NCBI RefSeq assembly: GCF_036208045.1 | Contig: NZ_CP121472.1 | Span: forward strand, 941,531 to 1,005,530 | DNA length: 64,000 bases | Origin: Thiorhodovibrio winogradskyi | GTDB lineage: Bacteria; Pseudomonadota; Gammaproteobacteria; Chromatiales; Chromatiaceae | Direction: 5' to 3' | Shown: positions 38,653 through 47,786 of the stretch, piece by piece | How the letters are laid out: every line of letters begins with the position of its first letter | Numbering within the stretch: the first letter of the stretch is position 1 | Made by a program: the position numbers and the translations under genes | The notes under the pieces: generated by a model | Told to the model about the DNA's origin: nothing | The model's database searches: none | The model's input: the letters and a program-made list of their open reading frames with translations, nothing else

Positions 38653-39558
38653 CTAGACCGCTGATTCTTCCAAGGTATCGATGAACTGGACAATGCCATC
38701 GGCGAGTTCACCATCAAAATGCGTGACAAGATAATTGTGTTCCCACTCCTCAAGATGCAAATGTTCTACCCGCACGCCGATCGCCTCAAGTCGGCGTTGA
38801 AAGTTTTCTCCCATGCGTTTCGTCAGCCATTGTCGATGGCCAAAACATAGGCCGACGGAAACAATAAGAACCGCTGTCCGTGTCAGCCAAGAGCCGAGGT
38901 GGTTTGCCGGCGATAACGCCGCCTGGCCTGCCGTTTCCTGGCCAAAGATTTTATAAAGGTGCGCAAGGCGCTGCTCTTGATTTGGTAACCCCGTTGCCTT
39001 GGTTTCCATGATCCGCATCGTCATTGGAATATCGAAATGGGTCATGTCCAGCACAATGACCGCGGATAACGTATCGGGCATCAGCCGAAAATGTCTTAGG
39101 TACTGCTGGTCGGTGGCGACGAGTAAAGCAAGGTGCGCACCAGATGAATAACCAATCAGAACAAACCCTGTTTGGCGCCCACCATAACGACGTCCGTTAA
39201 CAGACAACCACTTGATGGCTTTTGCAATATCCGCTGCCATCTCGGGAATTCCAACGCCTGACGATGTTGGCGTTCCACCAAGGCGGTAATTCACAGAGGC
39301 AAAGACATACCCTTTGCTGACAAAATACCCTGGCATCTTTTCTTGATCCGATGCCAGAAAGCACGCCTTATCGCCTCCATCCCATCCCCCACCGTGAACA
39401 AAAACAATCATGGCGCGCTTCTCGTCTTTCGGCTTAGGCTTCTCATAGTAGATATCAAGACTGACAGCATCCGGGTCGCATCCATCAGCGTCACGATATC
39501 TGATGTTGCGCTCGACCAGCAGAGCCCGAGGACGAACGGCGTGGGGTAAAGCAGTCAT
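38653..39558 (-). CDS. Alpha/beta hydrolase (esterase, BD-FAE/HSL-like)
   Basis: A 301-aa alpha/beta hydrolase without signal peptide. Oxyanion motif 'VFVHGGGWDGGD', nucleophile 'LIGYSSGAHLALL', and a late histidine in 'LVTHFDGELADG'. It resembles lipase/esterase and kynurenine formamidase-like proteins. It faces the beta-lactamase-like gene (20 bp between stops) and diverges from the exporter gene with only 13 bp between starts, so its promoter must lie inside the neighbouring reading frame. It might hydrolyse an ester or thioester of the cluster product (type II TE role), not shown. Confidence 0.85.
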   Translation of the reverse strand: MTALPHAVRPRALLVERNIRYRDADGCDPDAVSLDIYYEKPKPKDEKRAMIVFVHGGGWDGGDKACFLASDQEKMPGYFVSKGYVFASVNYRLGGTPTSSGVGIPEMAADIAKAIKWLSVNGRRYGGRQTGFVLIGYSSGAHLALLVATDQQYLRHFRLMPDTLSAVIVLDMTHFDIPMTMRIMETKATGLPNQEQRLAHLYKIFGQETAGQAALSPANHLGSWLTRTAVLIVSVGLCFGHRQWLTKRMGENFQRRLEAIGVRVEHLHLEEWEHNYLVTHFDGELADGIVQFIDTLEESAV

Positions 39559-39571
39559 AAGTGATGACGCG

Positions 39572-42052
39572 ATGAGAAATTACTCAAACCAAAAGAGGTC
39601 GCGGTTGCGCGAGGATCTCGTCTTAAGCTGGTCACGGGATCACACCAGTTTGCATGTGCGCGATCCAATCACGGAGAAAATTTTCGAGTTTGGAGTTGAA
39701 GAAGCATTTCTCATCGAGTCGTTGCGGAATCCCTATGACCCCAGGGCCCTTATGGCCGAATTTCAGGCCAAATTCGACCGCGAAGAGGATCCACAGGCGT
39801 TACTGGAGTTTTTGGACATCTTGCAGGGTTGGGGACTGCTCCGTGAAAGCCAAGGGCAAGATCGGGATTCACCACAACCCAGGGCTGCCTCCAGCTCGTT
39901 GGCACCGAGGGCGTCGCAAGTTGATCCCCACCCAATTAAGCCACTTCAACCAAATGGCGAAGAGGGTCCTCGAGAAGCGGAATCCAACCAGCGCGATGCA
40001 ATGCCTGAGTTGCAAGAGGAAGCGGAAAAAACCGCCCAGCCAGGACATTGGCACCTGTTGCGGCCCGAACCTGTTGCTGATGCTCTGCTGCGACTCATGC
40101 AGCCGCTGCGATTCTTTGTCTGGTTGATCCCATTATTCCTTCTTTATGCTGTCGTTGCAGTCTGGTTGAATCGGGACTTGGTGGCTGATTCACTGGCCAG
40201 CGCAAGGCTACAATTTGGGCTCCTTGGACACCTGATCTTCATGGGGTTCACCATCAATTTGAGCATTCAAATCATGCGTGCCTTGGTCGCCCGCCGCTAC
40301 GGGTTGAAGGTGCCGAGTTTTGGTTTGATTCTGGCGTTCGGTCTGATCCCGCGTTTCAATGCACAAATTCTCTTGACTCCCGAAACAACCCGACTTCAGC
40401 GCATGTGGCTCAGTGCCACCCCATTGTTAGTGCGCATGGTGCTATTTAGCCTGGGCACAACCTTCTGGCTTGCCATGCGGCCATCAGGCAGTTTGCTATC
40501 GACGATTGGCGCCAAATTGGCTTTGATCGCGGCCATTAGCTTCCTCCTGGCGGCCACCCCACTATGGTCGAGTGACAGCTATCGACTACTGGCCAACTAT
40601 GCGCGCAATCCAAATTTACGCGAGCGCGCAAAAGGTGCCTTGCGCGCACTGATTTTCGGGCGCCCACGCGTGCTGGAAAAATACTTCAAAGACTCCCCAG
40701 CATTGGTGCTCTTTGGTGCCGCTTCAGTTGTTTTTCCGGCGACACTGATCGCGCTGATCGCATCAATCCTGGCAAAGCGATTGGAGTCAAACTACCAGGG
40801 GGCCGGCGTCGCATTATTTCTCTTTCTTGCGGTGTATGTCACCCGCCATCTACTGCGCCAGCGCGCCGCGGAACGGGGGGACGCGCCCCCTGCCCGAGCC
40901 TCCCGTTTCGAATCGCGCAACACAATGTCAAAACTCCCGAGCAAAGCATCTCCTGGACGGCGAGAGACAACATCCAATTCAGCATTTGGCCCAGCATCAG
41001 GCCCAGGAAGCGATGGTGGCACGAAAAAGTCCATGTTCAGGGTTGTCCGTCGTTCTCTGTTTCCGTTGTTGCTCATCGCCTGCCTGTTCCTGCCCTATCC
41101 CTACGAGGTCGGTGGCAATGCAGCAGTTCTCCCTAGTGCGCGTCATGAGATCTACCCAAGCCAGGAGGGAATTGTCGATCGGGTGTTTTTCAGCGGTGGT
41201 GAATGGCTGAGTGAGGGCACCGTGATTGCCGCCATGGCCAACCACCGGCAGCAAAAGGATGTGCTCGCGACTGAATCCGCCATTGAGGCCAAGCGTCACG
41301 AGATTGCTCGCCTAAGAACTACGCCTTCAGCCGAATCAATCCACCTGGCCGAGAAGCAATTGGAAATTGCACGCCTGGAGTCGCAATACAGTATTGATAA
41401 AGCCGAGAGGATTGAAAAGCTCTTCAACCAAGGGTCAGTCTCGGTTCAGAGCAACGAGGATGCAAAAAAAGAGCGCGATGTGGCCGCGCAGAAAGTCGCG
41501 GAAAGCCTGGCGAATCTTGATGCCCTAAAGGCTCAGATCAACCCAAATGAAATTGCAGCGGAACAAGCCGCGCTCGACAAGCTAGAGCAGGAATTAACCT
41601 TTTTCCGGGAAGAACTCCTGCGCACTTACCTGCGCATGCCGATTACAGGGCGCATTGTTACTCAGAACCTACAAAATCTCCGTTCCAAATATCTGGCCGA
41701 GGGTGAATTGTTCGCCGTGGTGGAGGATGCACGGCAGGTTCGGGTAGAAATCGACGTGCCTGAATCGGACATCTCCGCTGTCAACCTTGGCAGCCAGGTG
41801 CGATTTAAAGCATGGATGAATCCCTACCAGGCGTTCTCAGGGACAGTCACGGAAATCGCGCCAGAGGCCACGGCGGAAACCTTCGGCCCCATCGTCAAAG
41901 TCGTGGCGATATTGCCGAATCCGGATGGGTCATTAAAGACAGGAATGAGCGGCTACGGAAAGATTGCAGCAGGAGACACCTTGGTCATCATCGCCTTCAC
42001 CAAGGCCCTGGTGCGATTCTTCTTGATTGAAATCTGGTCCTGGCTTCCCTAG
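39572..42052 (+). CDS. PqqD-like / degenerate M50 / HlyD fusion, export subunit
   Basis: An 826-aa three-part protein. Residues about 5-85 resemble PqqD ('VRDPITEKIFEFGVEEAFLI', 'LEFLDILQGWGLL'). Residues about 178-435 form a polytopic region like M50 site-2-protease membrane domains; 'ALVARRYGLKVPSFG' aligns with the segment that follows HExxH, but HExxH itself is absent. From about 490 comes a TM helix, then an HlyD-type adaptor: beta-barrel/lipoyl half ('YPSQEGIVDRVFFSGG'), coiled coil (570-690), second half ('RVEIDVPESDISAVNLG'). Such fusions accompany export of peptides. No ABC or outer-membrane gene is adjacent. ATG 39572 chosen; an earlier open frame overlaps the divergent gene. Confidence 0.83.
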   Translation: MRNYSNQKRSRLREDLVLSWSRDHTSLHVRDPITEKIFEFGVEEAFLIESLRNPYDPRALMAEFQAKFDREEDPQALLEFLDILQGWGLLRESQGQDRDSPQPRAASSSLAPRASQVDPHPIKPLQPNGEEGPREAESNQRDAMPELQEEAEKTAQPGHWHLLRPEPVADALLRLMQPLRFFVWLIPLFLLYAVVAVWLNRDLVADSLASARLQFGLLGHLIFMGFTINLSIQIMRALVARRYGLKVPSFGLILAFGLIPRFNAQILLTPETTRLQRMWLSATPLLVRMVLFSLGTTFWLAMRPSGSLLSTIGAKLALIAAISFLLAATPLWSSDSYRLLANYARNPNLRERAKGALRALIFGRPRVLEKYFKDSPALVLFGAASVVFPATLIALIASILAKRLESNYQGAGVALFLFLAVYVTRHLLRQRAAERGDAPPARASRFESRNTMSKLPSKASPGRRETTSNSAFGPASGPGSDGGTKKSMFRVVRRSLFPLLLIACLFLPYPYEVGGNAAVLPSARHEIYPSQEGIVDRVFFSGGEWLSEGTVIAAMANHRQQKDVLATESAIEAKRHEIARLRTTPSAESIHLAEKQLEIARLESQYSIDKAERIEKLFNQGSVSVQSNEDAKKERDVAAQKVAESLANLDALKAQINPNEIAAEQAALDKLEQELTFFREELLRTYLRMPITGRIVTQNLQNLRSKYLAEGELFAVVEDARQVRVEIDVPESDISAVNLGSQVRFKAWMNPYQAFSGTVTEIAPEATAETFGPIVKVVAILPNPDGSLKTGMSGYGKIAAGDTLVIIAFTKALVRFFLIEIWSWLP

Positions 42053-42106
42053 GCGAGGGTGTGCCCTCATCTATCTCGCACCTGTTAATTGCCTGAGGGA
42101 GACCCG

Positions 42107-42532
42107 ATGCAAACCAACCCCCGCCCAACCGATATCCAGTTGCACAGCCAGTCGCGCGTACTTGAAATCATCTACGACGATGGCGCCCATTTTCACCTGC
42201 CGTGTGAGTATCTGCGGGTCTACTCCCCTTCGGCGGAGGTGCGCGGGCATACGCCGGATCAGGCTAAGCTGCAGATTGGCAAGGAGACTGTCAACATCAC
42301 CAATCTGGAGCCGATTGGCAACTACGCGGTGAAGATTTTTTTTGACGACGGGCACAAATCAGGGCTGTTCGACTGGGGTTATCTTTACAAGCTTGGCCGC
42401 GGCTGGCAGCCGCTGTGGCAGGATTATCTGCAGCGACTGCGCGATGCTGGCCGCACGCGCGCGGGCGACGATCCCTTCGATCAACTGCAAGCACGGGGCG
42501 CGGCGCCCTCCGAGCTGCCACGGGTGCACTAG
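42107..42532 (+). CDS. DUF971 (GBBH-like N-terminal domain) protein
   Basis: A 141-aa protein preceded by GAGGGA at 42096. 'PTDIQLHSQSRVLEIIYDDG', 'FHLPCEYLRVYSPSAEVRGH' and 'NYAVKIFFDDGHKSGLFDWGYLYKL' are the DUF971 signature, related to the N-terminal zinc domain of gamma-butyrobetaine hydroxylase. Small stand-alone versions occur in most proteobacteria, sometimes implicated in Fe-S cluster handling. GC content is again high here, so the A/T-rich island ends before this gene. Confidence 0.93.
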   Translation: MQTNPRPTDIQLHSQSRVLEIIYDDGAHFHLPCEYLRVYSPSAEVRGHTPDQAKLQIGKETVNITNLEPIGNYAVKIFFDDGHKSGLFDWGYLYKLGRGWQPLWQDYLQRLRDAGRTRAGDDPFDQLQARGAAPSELPRVH

Positions 42533-42550
42533 CGGCGGCAGCTCGGAGGG
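42506..42550. terminator. 14-bp perfect hairpin at the DUF971 stop
   Basis: CCCTCCGAGCTGCC (42506-42519) and its exact complement GGCAGCTCGGAGGG (42537-42550) enclose a 17-base loop that includes the DUF971 stop codon. No T-run follows on the plus strand. It lies between convergent genes, so it may block transcription from either side or stabilise the 3' end. Confidence 0.5.
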
Positions 42551-42608
42551 CTTCAACCCCGGACCGCGCTTGCATCAAAAAAACCGCCAGGGAACAACCC
42601 TAATTGGA

Positions 42609-43832
42609 TCAGAGCCGCCTCTTGCGCCCGGCCACGCGCAGGCGCAGCGCGTTCAGACGGATAAAGCCGGTCGCGTCGCCTTGATCATAAGCTCCAGCGT
42701 CTTCCTCGAAGGTGGCGATGCTGACATCGAACAGGCTGTCACTGGCCGAGCGTCGGCCGGTCACCGTGACATTGCCCTTGTAGAGCTTGAGTCGCACCTC
42801 GCCATTGACCACCTGCTGCGTCTGATCAATCGCGGCCTGGAGCATGGTGCGCTCGGGGCTGAACCAATAGCCGTTGTAAATCAGGCTGGCGTAGCGTGGC
42901 ATAAGTTCATCTTTCAGATGCGCGGCCTCGCGATCCAGCGTGAGCGACTCCATCGCCCGGTGCGCTTTCAGCATGATGGTGCCACCAGGGGTTTCATAGC
43001 AGCCACGCGACTTCATGCCGACATAGCGGTTCTCGACAATATCGGCGCGGCCAATGCCATGCTCGCCGCCGATGCGATTGAGTTCCGCCAGCACCTGGGC
43101 CGGACTCATCGGATTGCCGTCGATGGCGACGATATCACCGCGCTCGTAGCGCAGTTCGATCTCTTGCGGCCGGTCGGGCGCCTGGCGCGGGTCGCGCGTC
43201 CAGCGCCACATGTCGGCACCCGGCTCGACCCAGGGGTCTTCCAGATCATAGCCCTCGTAGGAATTATGCAGCAGGTTGGCATCCATGGAGTAGGGTGATT
43301 TGGTGCCGTCGCGCTTCATTTCCACCGCAATGCCGTGCTGCTCGGCATAGGCCAGCAGTTTCTCGCGCGAGAGCAGATCCCATTCGCGCCAGGGGGCGAT
43401 GATCTGAATCTCCGGATTCAGCCCATAGGCGCCCAGCTCGAAGCGCACCTGATCATTGCCCTTGCCGGTCGCGCCATGGGAGATGGCATCGGCGCCGGTC
43501 TCGCGGGCAATCTCGACCAGACGCTTGGCGATCAGTGGACGGGCGATGGAGGTACCAAGCAGATATTCGCCCTCGTAGAGCGCATTGGCGCGGAACATGG
43601 GGTAGACGAAGTCGCGCACGAACTCTTCGCGCAGATCGTCGATATAGATCTCCTTTACCCCGGCGGCCAGGGCCTTGGTGCGCGCGGGTTCCAACTCCTC
43701 GCCTTGACCGATATCAGCGGTAAATGTCACTACCTCGCAGCCATATTCCTGCTGTAGCCATTTGAGGATGACGGAAGTATCGAGGCCGCCGGAGTAGGCG
43801 AGCACGACCTTGTTGATCTGCTGTGCGGGCAT
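42609..43832 (-). CDS. argG: Argininosuccinate synthase
   Basis: A 407-aa enzyme joining citrulline and aspartate in arginine synthesis. ATP-binding '[18 protein letters not shown]' starts at residue 9; '[16 protein letters not shown]' and '[16 protein letters not shown]' are the other signatures. Length is normal. A T-run (complement of 42577-42583) lies shortly after the stop with a weak stem, possibly ending the transcript. Confidence 0.97.
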   Translation of the reverse strand: MPAQQINKVVLAYSGGLDTSVILKWLQQEYGCEVVTFTADIGQGEELEPARTKALAAGVKEIYIDDLREEFVRDFVYPMFRANALYEGEYLLGTSIARPLIAKRLVEIARETGADAISHGATGKGNDQVRFELGAYGLNPEIQIIAPWREWDLLSREKLLAYAEQHGIAVEMKRDGTKSPYSMDANLLHNSYEGYDLEDPWVEPGADMWRWTRDPRQAPDRPQEIELRYERGDIVAIDGNPMSPAQVLAELNRIGGEHGIGRADIVENRYVGMKSRGCYETPGGTIMLKAHRAMESLTLDREAAHLKDELMPRYASLIYNGYWFSPERTMLQAAIDQTQQVVNGEVRLKLYKGNVTVTGRRSASDSLFDVSIATFEEDAGAYDQGDATGFIRLNALRLRVAGRKRRL

Positions 43833-44080
43833 GCAATGGCTCCATGAATGTTGTTGACCGGATCAGCGGCACATTATCGCACGACAGAGATGCCCCGAGC
43901 CTGTTAGCGCCGACGCGCCCGCATTTGTCCATGGCGGCCAAAGCCACGCGACATGGTGATCTTTAACCAGACCTTCACAGTCTCTCAACGGCCCTGCAAC
44001 AAAGCTCAGTGACCATAGCGCGCAGTTGTTCACTGCGGTGCGGATGCTGGCGCACGTTCAGCCATGAGGGGTAATGCAGC

Positions 44081-44896
44081 ATGAGTCAGGTCGAGGCCCT
44101 GCGGCCGCTAAAATATCGCACCATCTGGATATCGGATGTGCATCTGGGGTTTCGCGGCTGTCAGGCGGACTTTCTGCTCGACTTTCTGCGCGCGACCGCC
44201 TGTCGTCAGCTTTACCTGGTCGGTGACATCATCGATATGTGGGCACTAAGGAAAGGCCTCTATTGGCCTGATACCCATAACGCAGTGGTGCAGGCGGTGC
44301 TGGAGAAGGCGCGCACGGGCACGCAGGTCACCTATTTGCCAGGCAATCACGATGAACTGCTGCGCGGTCATCTTGGCGCTGAATTCGCCGGCGTCGCCAT
44401 CCGCGATGAGCTAGTGCACACCACGGTCGATGGCCGTCGCCTGCTAGTGCTCCATGGTGACAAGTTTGATCAGGTGGTGCAAAGCGGTCGCTGGCTGGCC
44501 ATGCTGGGCGCGACTCTCTACGATACCTTGCTGGCAATCAGCCAGCCGGTGCACCGCATCCGGCGACGGCTTGGACTGCGCTACTGGTCGCTGGCCGCCT
44601 TTCTCAAACAAAAAGTCAAGAACGCGGTCAATTACATCGGCAACTTCGAGCAGGCGGTCGCCGCCGAGGCACAGCGGCACCAGGTCGATGGGATGGTGTG
44701 CGGCCACATCCATCATGCCGAAATTCGCGAAATCGAAGGCATCAACTACTGCAACTGCGGCGATTGGGTCGAGAGCTGCACCGCACTGGTCGAACACCAC
44801 GACGGCCGCATGGAACTGCTGCGCTGGACCGAAATTCGCGAAGTGCTCGGCAGCGATGCCTCCATCGGCCGCTCGCCTCTGGCCAAAGCAGCCTGA
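44081..44896 (+). CDS. LpxH-like metallophosphoesterase
   Basis: A 271-aa calcineurin-type phosphoesterase related to UDP-2,3-diacylglucosamine pyrophosphatase. All metal motifs are present: 'WISDVHLGFRG', 'LVGDIIDMWAL', 'LPGNHDELL', 'LVLHGDKFD' and 'CGHIHHAEI'. It resembles the longer YbbF/LpxH-like subgroup rather than canonical 240-aa LpxH. It probably acts on a lipid-linked pyrophosphate in the envelope. It is convergent with ampD. Confidence 0.88.
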   Translation: MSQVEALRPLKYRTIWISDVHLGFRGCQADFLLDFLRATACRQLYLVGDIIDMWALRKGLYWPDTHNAVVQAVLEKARTGTQVTYLPGNHDELLRGHLGAEFAGVAIRDELVHTTVDGRRLLVLHGDKFDQVVQSGRWLAMLGATLYDTLLAISQPVHRIRRRLGLRYWSLAAFLKQKVKNAVNYIGNFEQAVAAEAQRHQVDGMVCGHIHHAEIREIEGINYCNCGDWVESCTALVEHHDGRMELLRWTEIREVLGSDASIGRSPLAKAA

Positions 44897-44901
44897 CGCG
44901 G

Positions 44902-45549
44902 CTAATCCCAATCCCCTGTTGTGGACGAGAGATAAACAGGGAGGCGCATTGAGTCGCCCGCGGGCAAGCGCCCAAAAACCTCCCCCAAATATCGCGCCCA
45001 ATCAAAGCAGGACCCTGGATCCGTCTTGCGCCCGGGCGCGATATGCTCATGCCCCACAATGCGGCCCGGCTTGATATCCGGAAAGTCGCGCAAAATCTCC
45101 TTGGTGACACCCACCAGACGTTGATACTGGGCGTCGGTAAAGAGTGTCTCGTCCGTCCCCTCAAGCTCAATCCCAATCGAAAAGTCATTGCAGTCAGCGC
45201 GCCCTGCAAAGACCGATTCACCCGCATGCCAGGCACGCGCGCGCAGATCGACAAACTGCACCAGCTCTCCATCGCGGCGAATGAGTAGATGGGCGGAGAC
45301 CCGCAAGCCGGCAATGGTTGCGAAAAAGGGATCTTGCCCTGGATCGAGCTGATTTAAAAACAACTGCTCGATCCAAGGCCCGCCAAAATCACCCGGCGGC
45401 AGGCTGATATTGTGAATCACCAGCAGATCCACGGGCATACCCGGCGGGCGCTGGCCATGATTGGGCGAGGGGCAGGGGCGGGCCGACCTCAGCCAGCCGC
45501 TGGACAGCCAATTGCTGAACAGAGAGTCATCTTGCATCGGCTCCTTCAT
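44902..45549 (-). CDS. ampD: 1,6-anhydro-N-acetylmuramyl-L-alanine amidase
   Basis: A 215-aa AmpD: 'LLVIHNISLPPGDFGGPWI' with the first zinc His, 'RVSAHLLIRRDGELVQFV', 'ARAWHAGESVFAGRADCNDFSIGIELEG' region, 'VGHEHIAPGRKTDPGSCFDW' with zinc His and Asp. It cleaves anhydro-muropeptides in cytoplasmic cell-wall recycling. No signal peptide, as expected. The start may instead be the ATG four codons later. Confidence 0.95.
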   Translation of the reverse strand: MKEPMQDDSLFSNWLSSGWLRSARPCPSPNHGQRPPGMPVDLLVIHNISLPPGDFGGPWIEQLFLNQLDPGQDPFFATIAGLRVSAHLLIRRDGELVQFVDLRARAWHAGESVFAGRADCNDFSIGIELEGTDETLFTDAQYQRLVGVTKEILRDFPDIKPGRIVGHEHIAPGRKTDPGSCFDWARYLGEVFGRLPAGDSMRLPVYLSSTTGDWD

Positions 45550-45900
45550 GGTTCAATCATCCATTCATCACAAATCGCTGACAAAATCCCCAGGGCTTAT
45601 TGGTAAGACACAACACCCAGATGATCAAGCGGCAGAGTCCAACTGATCCGCACCGCTCCTTTGAGATTCCCAGGCGAATGCGGAATATCCCGAACATTAC
45701 CAAAGCAGGCGCACCCCCCGGATATCCGACTCGCGCGGAGAGCCGCGACACGCTTCGCCTAAGTGATGGAGTATAGTCACAAGGCACCGTGCCTGGCCGC
45801 GGACTGGATCAAGATGAGCCCAAGGTCTCTGGCACGGCAGCCAGAAGCACAAAGATACAATCCACGCAATCACGCCTATTGGAATCCTAGGGAAGTCCCG
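45550..45900. other. Intergenic region between ampD and nadC
   Basis: These 351 bp separate divergent genes and should hold both promoters. An open frame runs in from 45763 ahead of nadC but its codons show no family pattern. I see no hairpin with T-run, no repeat and no RNA gene. Confidence 0.55.
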
Positions 45901-46779
45901 ATGTCGCCAACCCCCATGCCTCCCCCCGAGCCTGACCTTCTTGCTCGTCACCGACCCCCGCCCGAAATGATCGCGCGAGATGTGCGCACCGCGCTAGAGG
46001 AAGATCTGGGCAGCGGCGACATCACCGCCGCGCTTCTGCCTGCCGGACAATGCGGACGCGCCGAGTTGATCACCCGCGAACCCGCGGTCCTGAGCGGCAG
46101 CGCTTGGTTTGATGCTGTGTTTTTGGCGCTCGACCCCAACTACCGCGCCGTCTGGCAGGCCCGTGATGGAGAGCGTCTGATTGCAGGCCAACGCCTGTGC
46201 GTCCTCGAAGGCGGGCTGCGGGAGCTGCTCAGCGGCGAGCGCACGGCGATGAATTTTCTCCAGACCCTGTCCGGCACGGCAACCCGGGCGCGTCGCTACG
46301 CCGACGCCGTCGCGGGCCTGCCCACCCGGATTCTCGACACGCGCAAGACGCTGCCGGGACTGCGTCTGGCACAGAAATACGCCGTTCTCTGCGGCGGCTG
46401 CCACAATCACCGAATGGGGCTGTTCGACGCGATTTTGATCAAGGAAAACCACATCATGGCCGCCGGCTCAATCGCCGCTGCCGTTGCATCCGCACGCAAG
46501 ACGGCCGTCGGCGTGCGGGTGGAGGTGGAGGTCGAGAGTCTCGACGAGCTCGAACAGGCACTGACCGCCGGCGCCGAGCGGGTACTGCTAGATAACTTCG
46601 GTGTGCATCTACTGCGCGAGGCAGTCAAGCTAACAGCGGGTCGCGCACGACTGGAGGCATCGGGCGGCATTTCTCTCGGTGCCTTGCGCGCCATTGCCGA
46701 AACCGGCGTGGATGACATCTCGGTCGGCGACTTGACCAAAAGCGTCGAGGCGGTGGACCTGTCACTGCGACTTGGGTGA
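45901..46779 (+). CDS. nadC: Nicotinate-nucleotide pyrophosphorylase (carboxylating)
   Basis: A 292-aa quinolinate phosphoribosyltransferase of NAD synthesis. ATG 45901 is used because homologous sequence ('[20 protein letters not shown]') starts soon after; the frame is open further upstream. '[18 protein letters not shown]', '[23 protein letters not shown]' region, '[16 protein letters not shown]' and '[21 protein letters not shown]' region are diagnostic. nadA/nadB are not adjacent. Confidence 0.96.
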   Translation: MSPTPMPPPEPDLLARHRPPPEMIARDVRTALEEDLGSGDITAALLPAGQCGRAELITREPAVLSGSAWFDAVFLALDPNYRAVWQARDGERLIAGQRLCVLEGGLRELLSGERTAMNFLQTLSGTATRARRYADAVAGLPTRILDTRKTLPGLRLAQKYAVLCGGCHNHRMGLFDAILIKENHIMAAGSIAAAVASARKTAVGVRVEVEVESLDELEQALTAGAERVLLDNFGVHLLREAVKLTAGRARLEASGGISLGALRAIAETGVDDISVGDLTKSVEAVDLSLRLG

Positions 46780-46875
46780 GGCTCGGGCATACACCATAGC
46801 CCAAAGCCTATCCCCGACCGCCAAGCATTTCGCTCTCCAGCAAGCAATCGATATCGACCAGGTTCCGGCCATTCA

Positions 46876-47337
46876 TCATCTTTCGCTGGGCAGAGCCTTG
46901 CGTGCCAGCAGCCTGTCCAGTGCATTGGCGAATGCCTGCCGATCCGCCTGACGAAGTGGTGGCGGACCGCCGCCCTGTTCTCCACTGTCGCGCAGTTCTG
47001 TCAGCAGGTCGCGCAGCGCCAAGCGCTCACGAATGTTTTCCACAGTATAATGTTCACCGCGAGGATTGAGGACATCAATGCCTTGGTCAACCAGGATGGC
47101 GGCCAAGGGAATGTCGGCGGTAATGACCAGATCACCGGGCGCAGCATGCTCCGTGATGAAACTGTCAGCCACATCAAAACCGCGCGCAACCTGAACGCTG
47201 CGGATCAGTCTCGACGGGGGCGTCTCCAACCTTTGATTGGCCACTAGCGTGAGCGGAATCCCGACACGCTGAGCAGCGCGATAGAGAATCTCCTTGACGA
47301 CACCAGGGCAGGCGTCGGCGTCAACCCAAATATCCAT
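46876..47337 (-). CDS. YaiI/YqxD-family protein (UPF0178)
   Basis: A 153-aa protein starting '[18 protein letters not shown]'. '[13 protein letters not shown]', '[23 protein letters not shown]' region and '[22 protein letters not shown]' region define the DUF188/UPF0178 family, which has a PIN-like nuclease fold. Function unknown. Upstream of it lies the SDR remnant. Confidence 0.94.
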   Translation of the reverse strand: MDIWVDADACPGVVKEILYRAAQRVGIPLTLVANQRLETPPSRLIRSVQVARGFDVADSFITEHAAPGDLVITADIPLAAILVDQGIDVLNPRGEHYTVENIRERLALRDLLTELRDSGEQGGGPPPLRQADRQAFANALDRLLARKALPSER

Positions 47338-47477
47338 GAAATTCAGAAGTCAAAATGTTCTCATGGTCGGTAAAACGGCTGCCTGGACCCCTGAGTCCAC
47401 TGCCATCAGGTGGTTCCGCGTCCAGCAAGGCGCCTGCATGGCCGCCTGCATGGCCTCAGGTCACCGCGGGCGTTCGG

Positions 47478-47599
47478 GGTTGGATGGCAGCCGAGCAGGA
47501 TCGCGCACCAGGGCTTGAATGGAATGTCCTTGTTCCAGCGCTTGGGCCAGTACCTCGCGGCCGGTGCCGCCGGTAGCGCCAAAAGAGTGCAATACGCAT
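47478..47599 (-). pseudogene. Frameshifted N-terminal remnant of an NAD(P)-binding SDR-like gene
   Basis: On the minus strand ATG at 47599 opens M-R-I-A-L-F; with one T removed from the run CTCTTTT it continues as 'GATGGTGREVLAQALEQG' then 'HSIQALVRDPARLPSNP'. This is the start of an NmrA/SDR-type NAD(P)H-binding protein (GxxGxxG). Beyond about 47478 the frame decays with stops. Only about 40 codons survive. The rest of 47338-47786 holds no gene; AAAAAC-GGGG-GTTTTT at 47613-47628 is a small hairpin. Confidence 0.75.
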
Positions 47600-47786
47600 G
47601 GGATTAAGCCTCAAAAACGGGGGTTTTTATGGGTTCGATGATCGGCTCTGGATGATGCTCTCGGAAACCGGAACGAAGCATGGCGATGTTGATTTGCGCA
47701 TAACCGATTGGGTGGATGCCCCTTTGCCGGCGCCGTCAGCACACCGATGGGGAGCTTCGTCCTGACGGTGGCTGTCAATGGACCAA

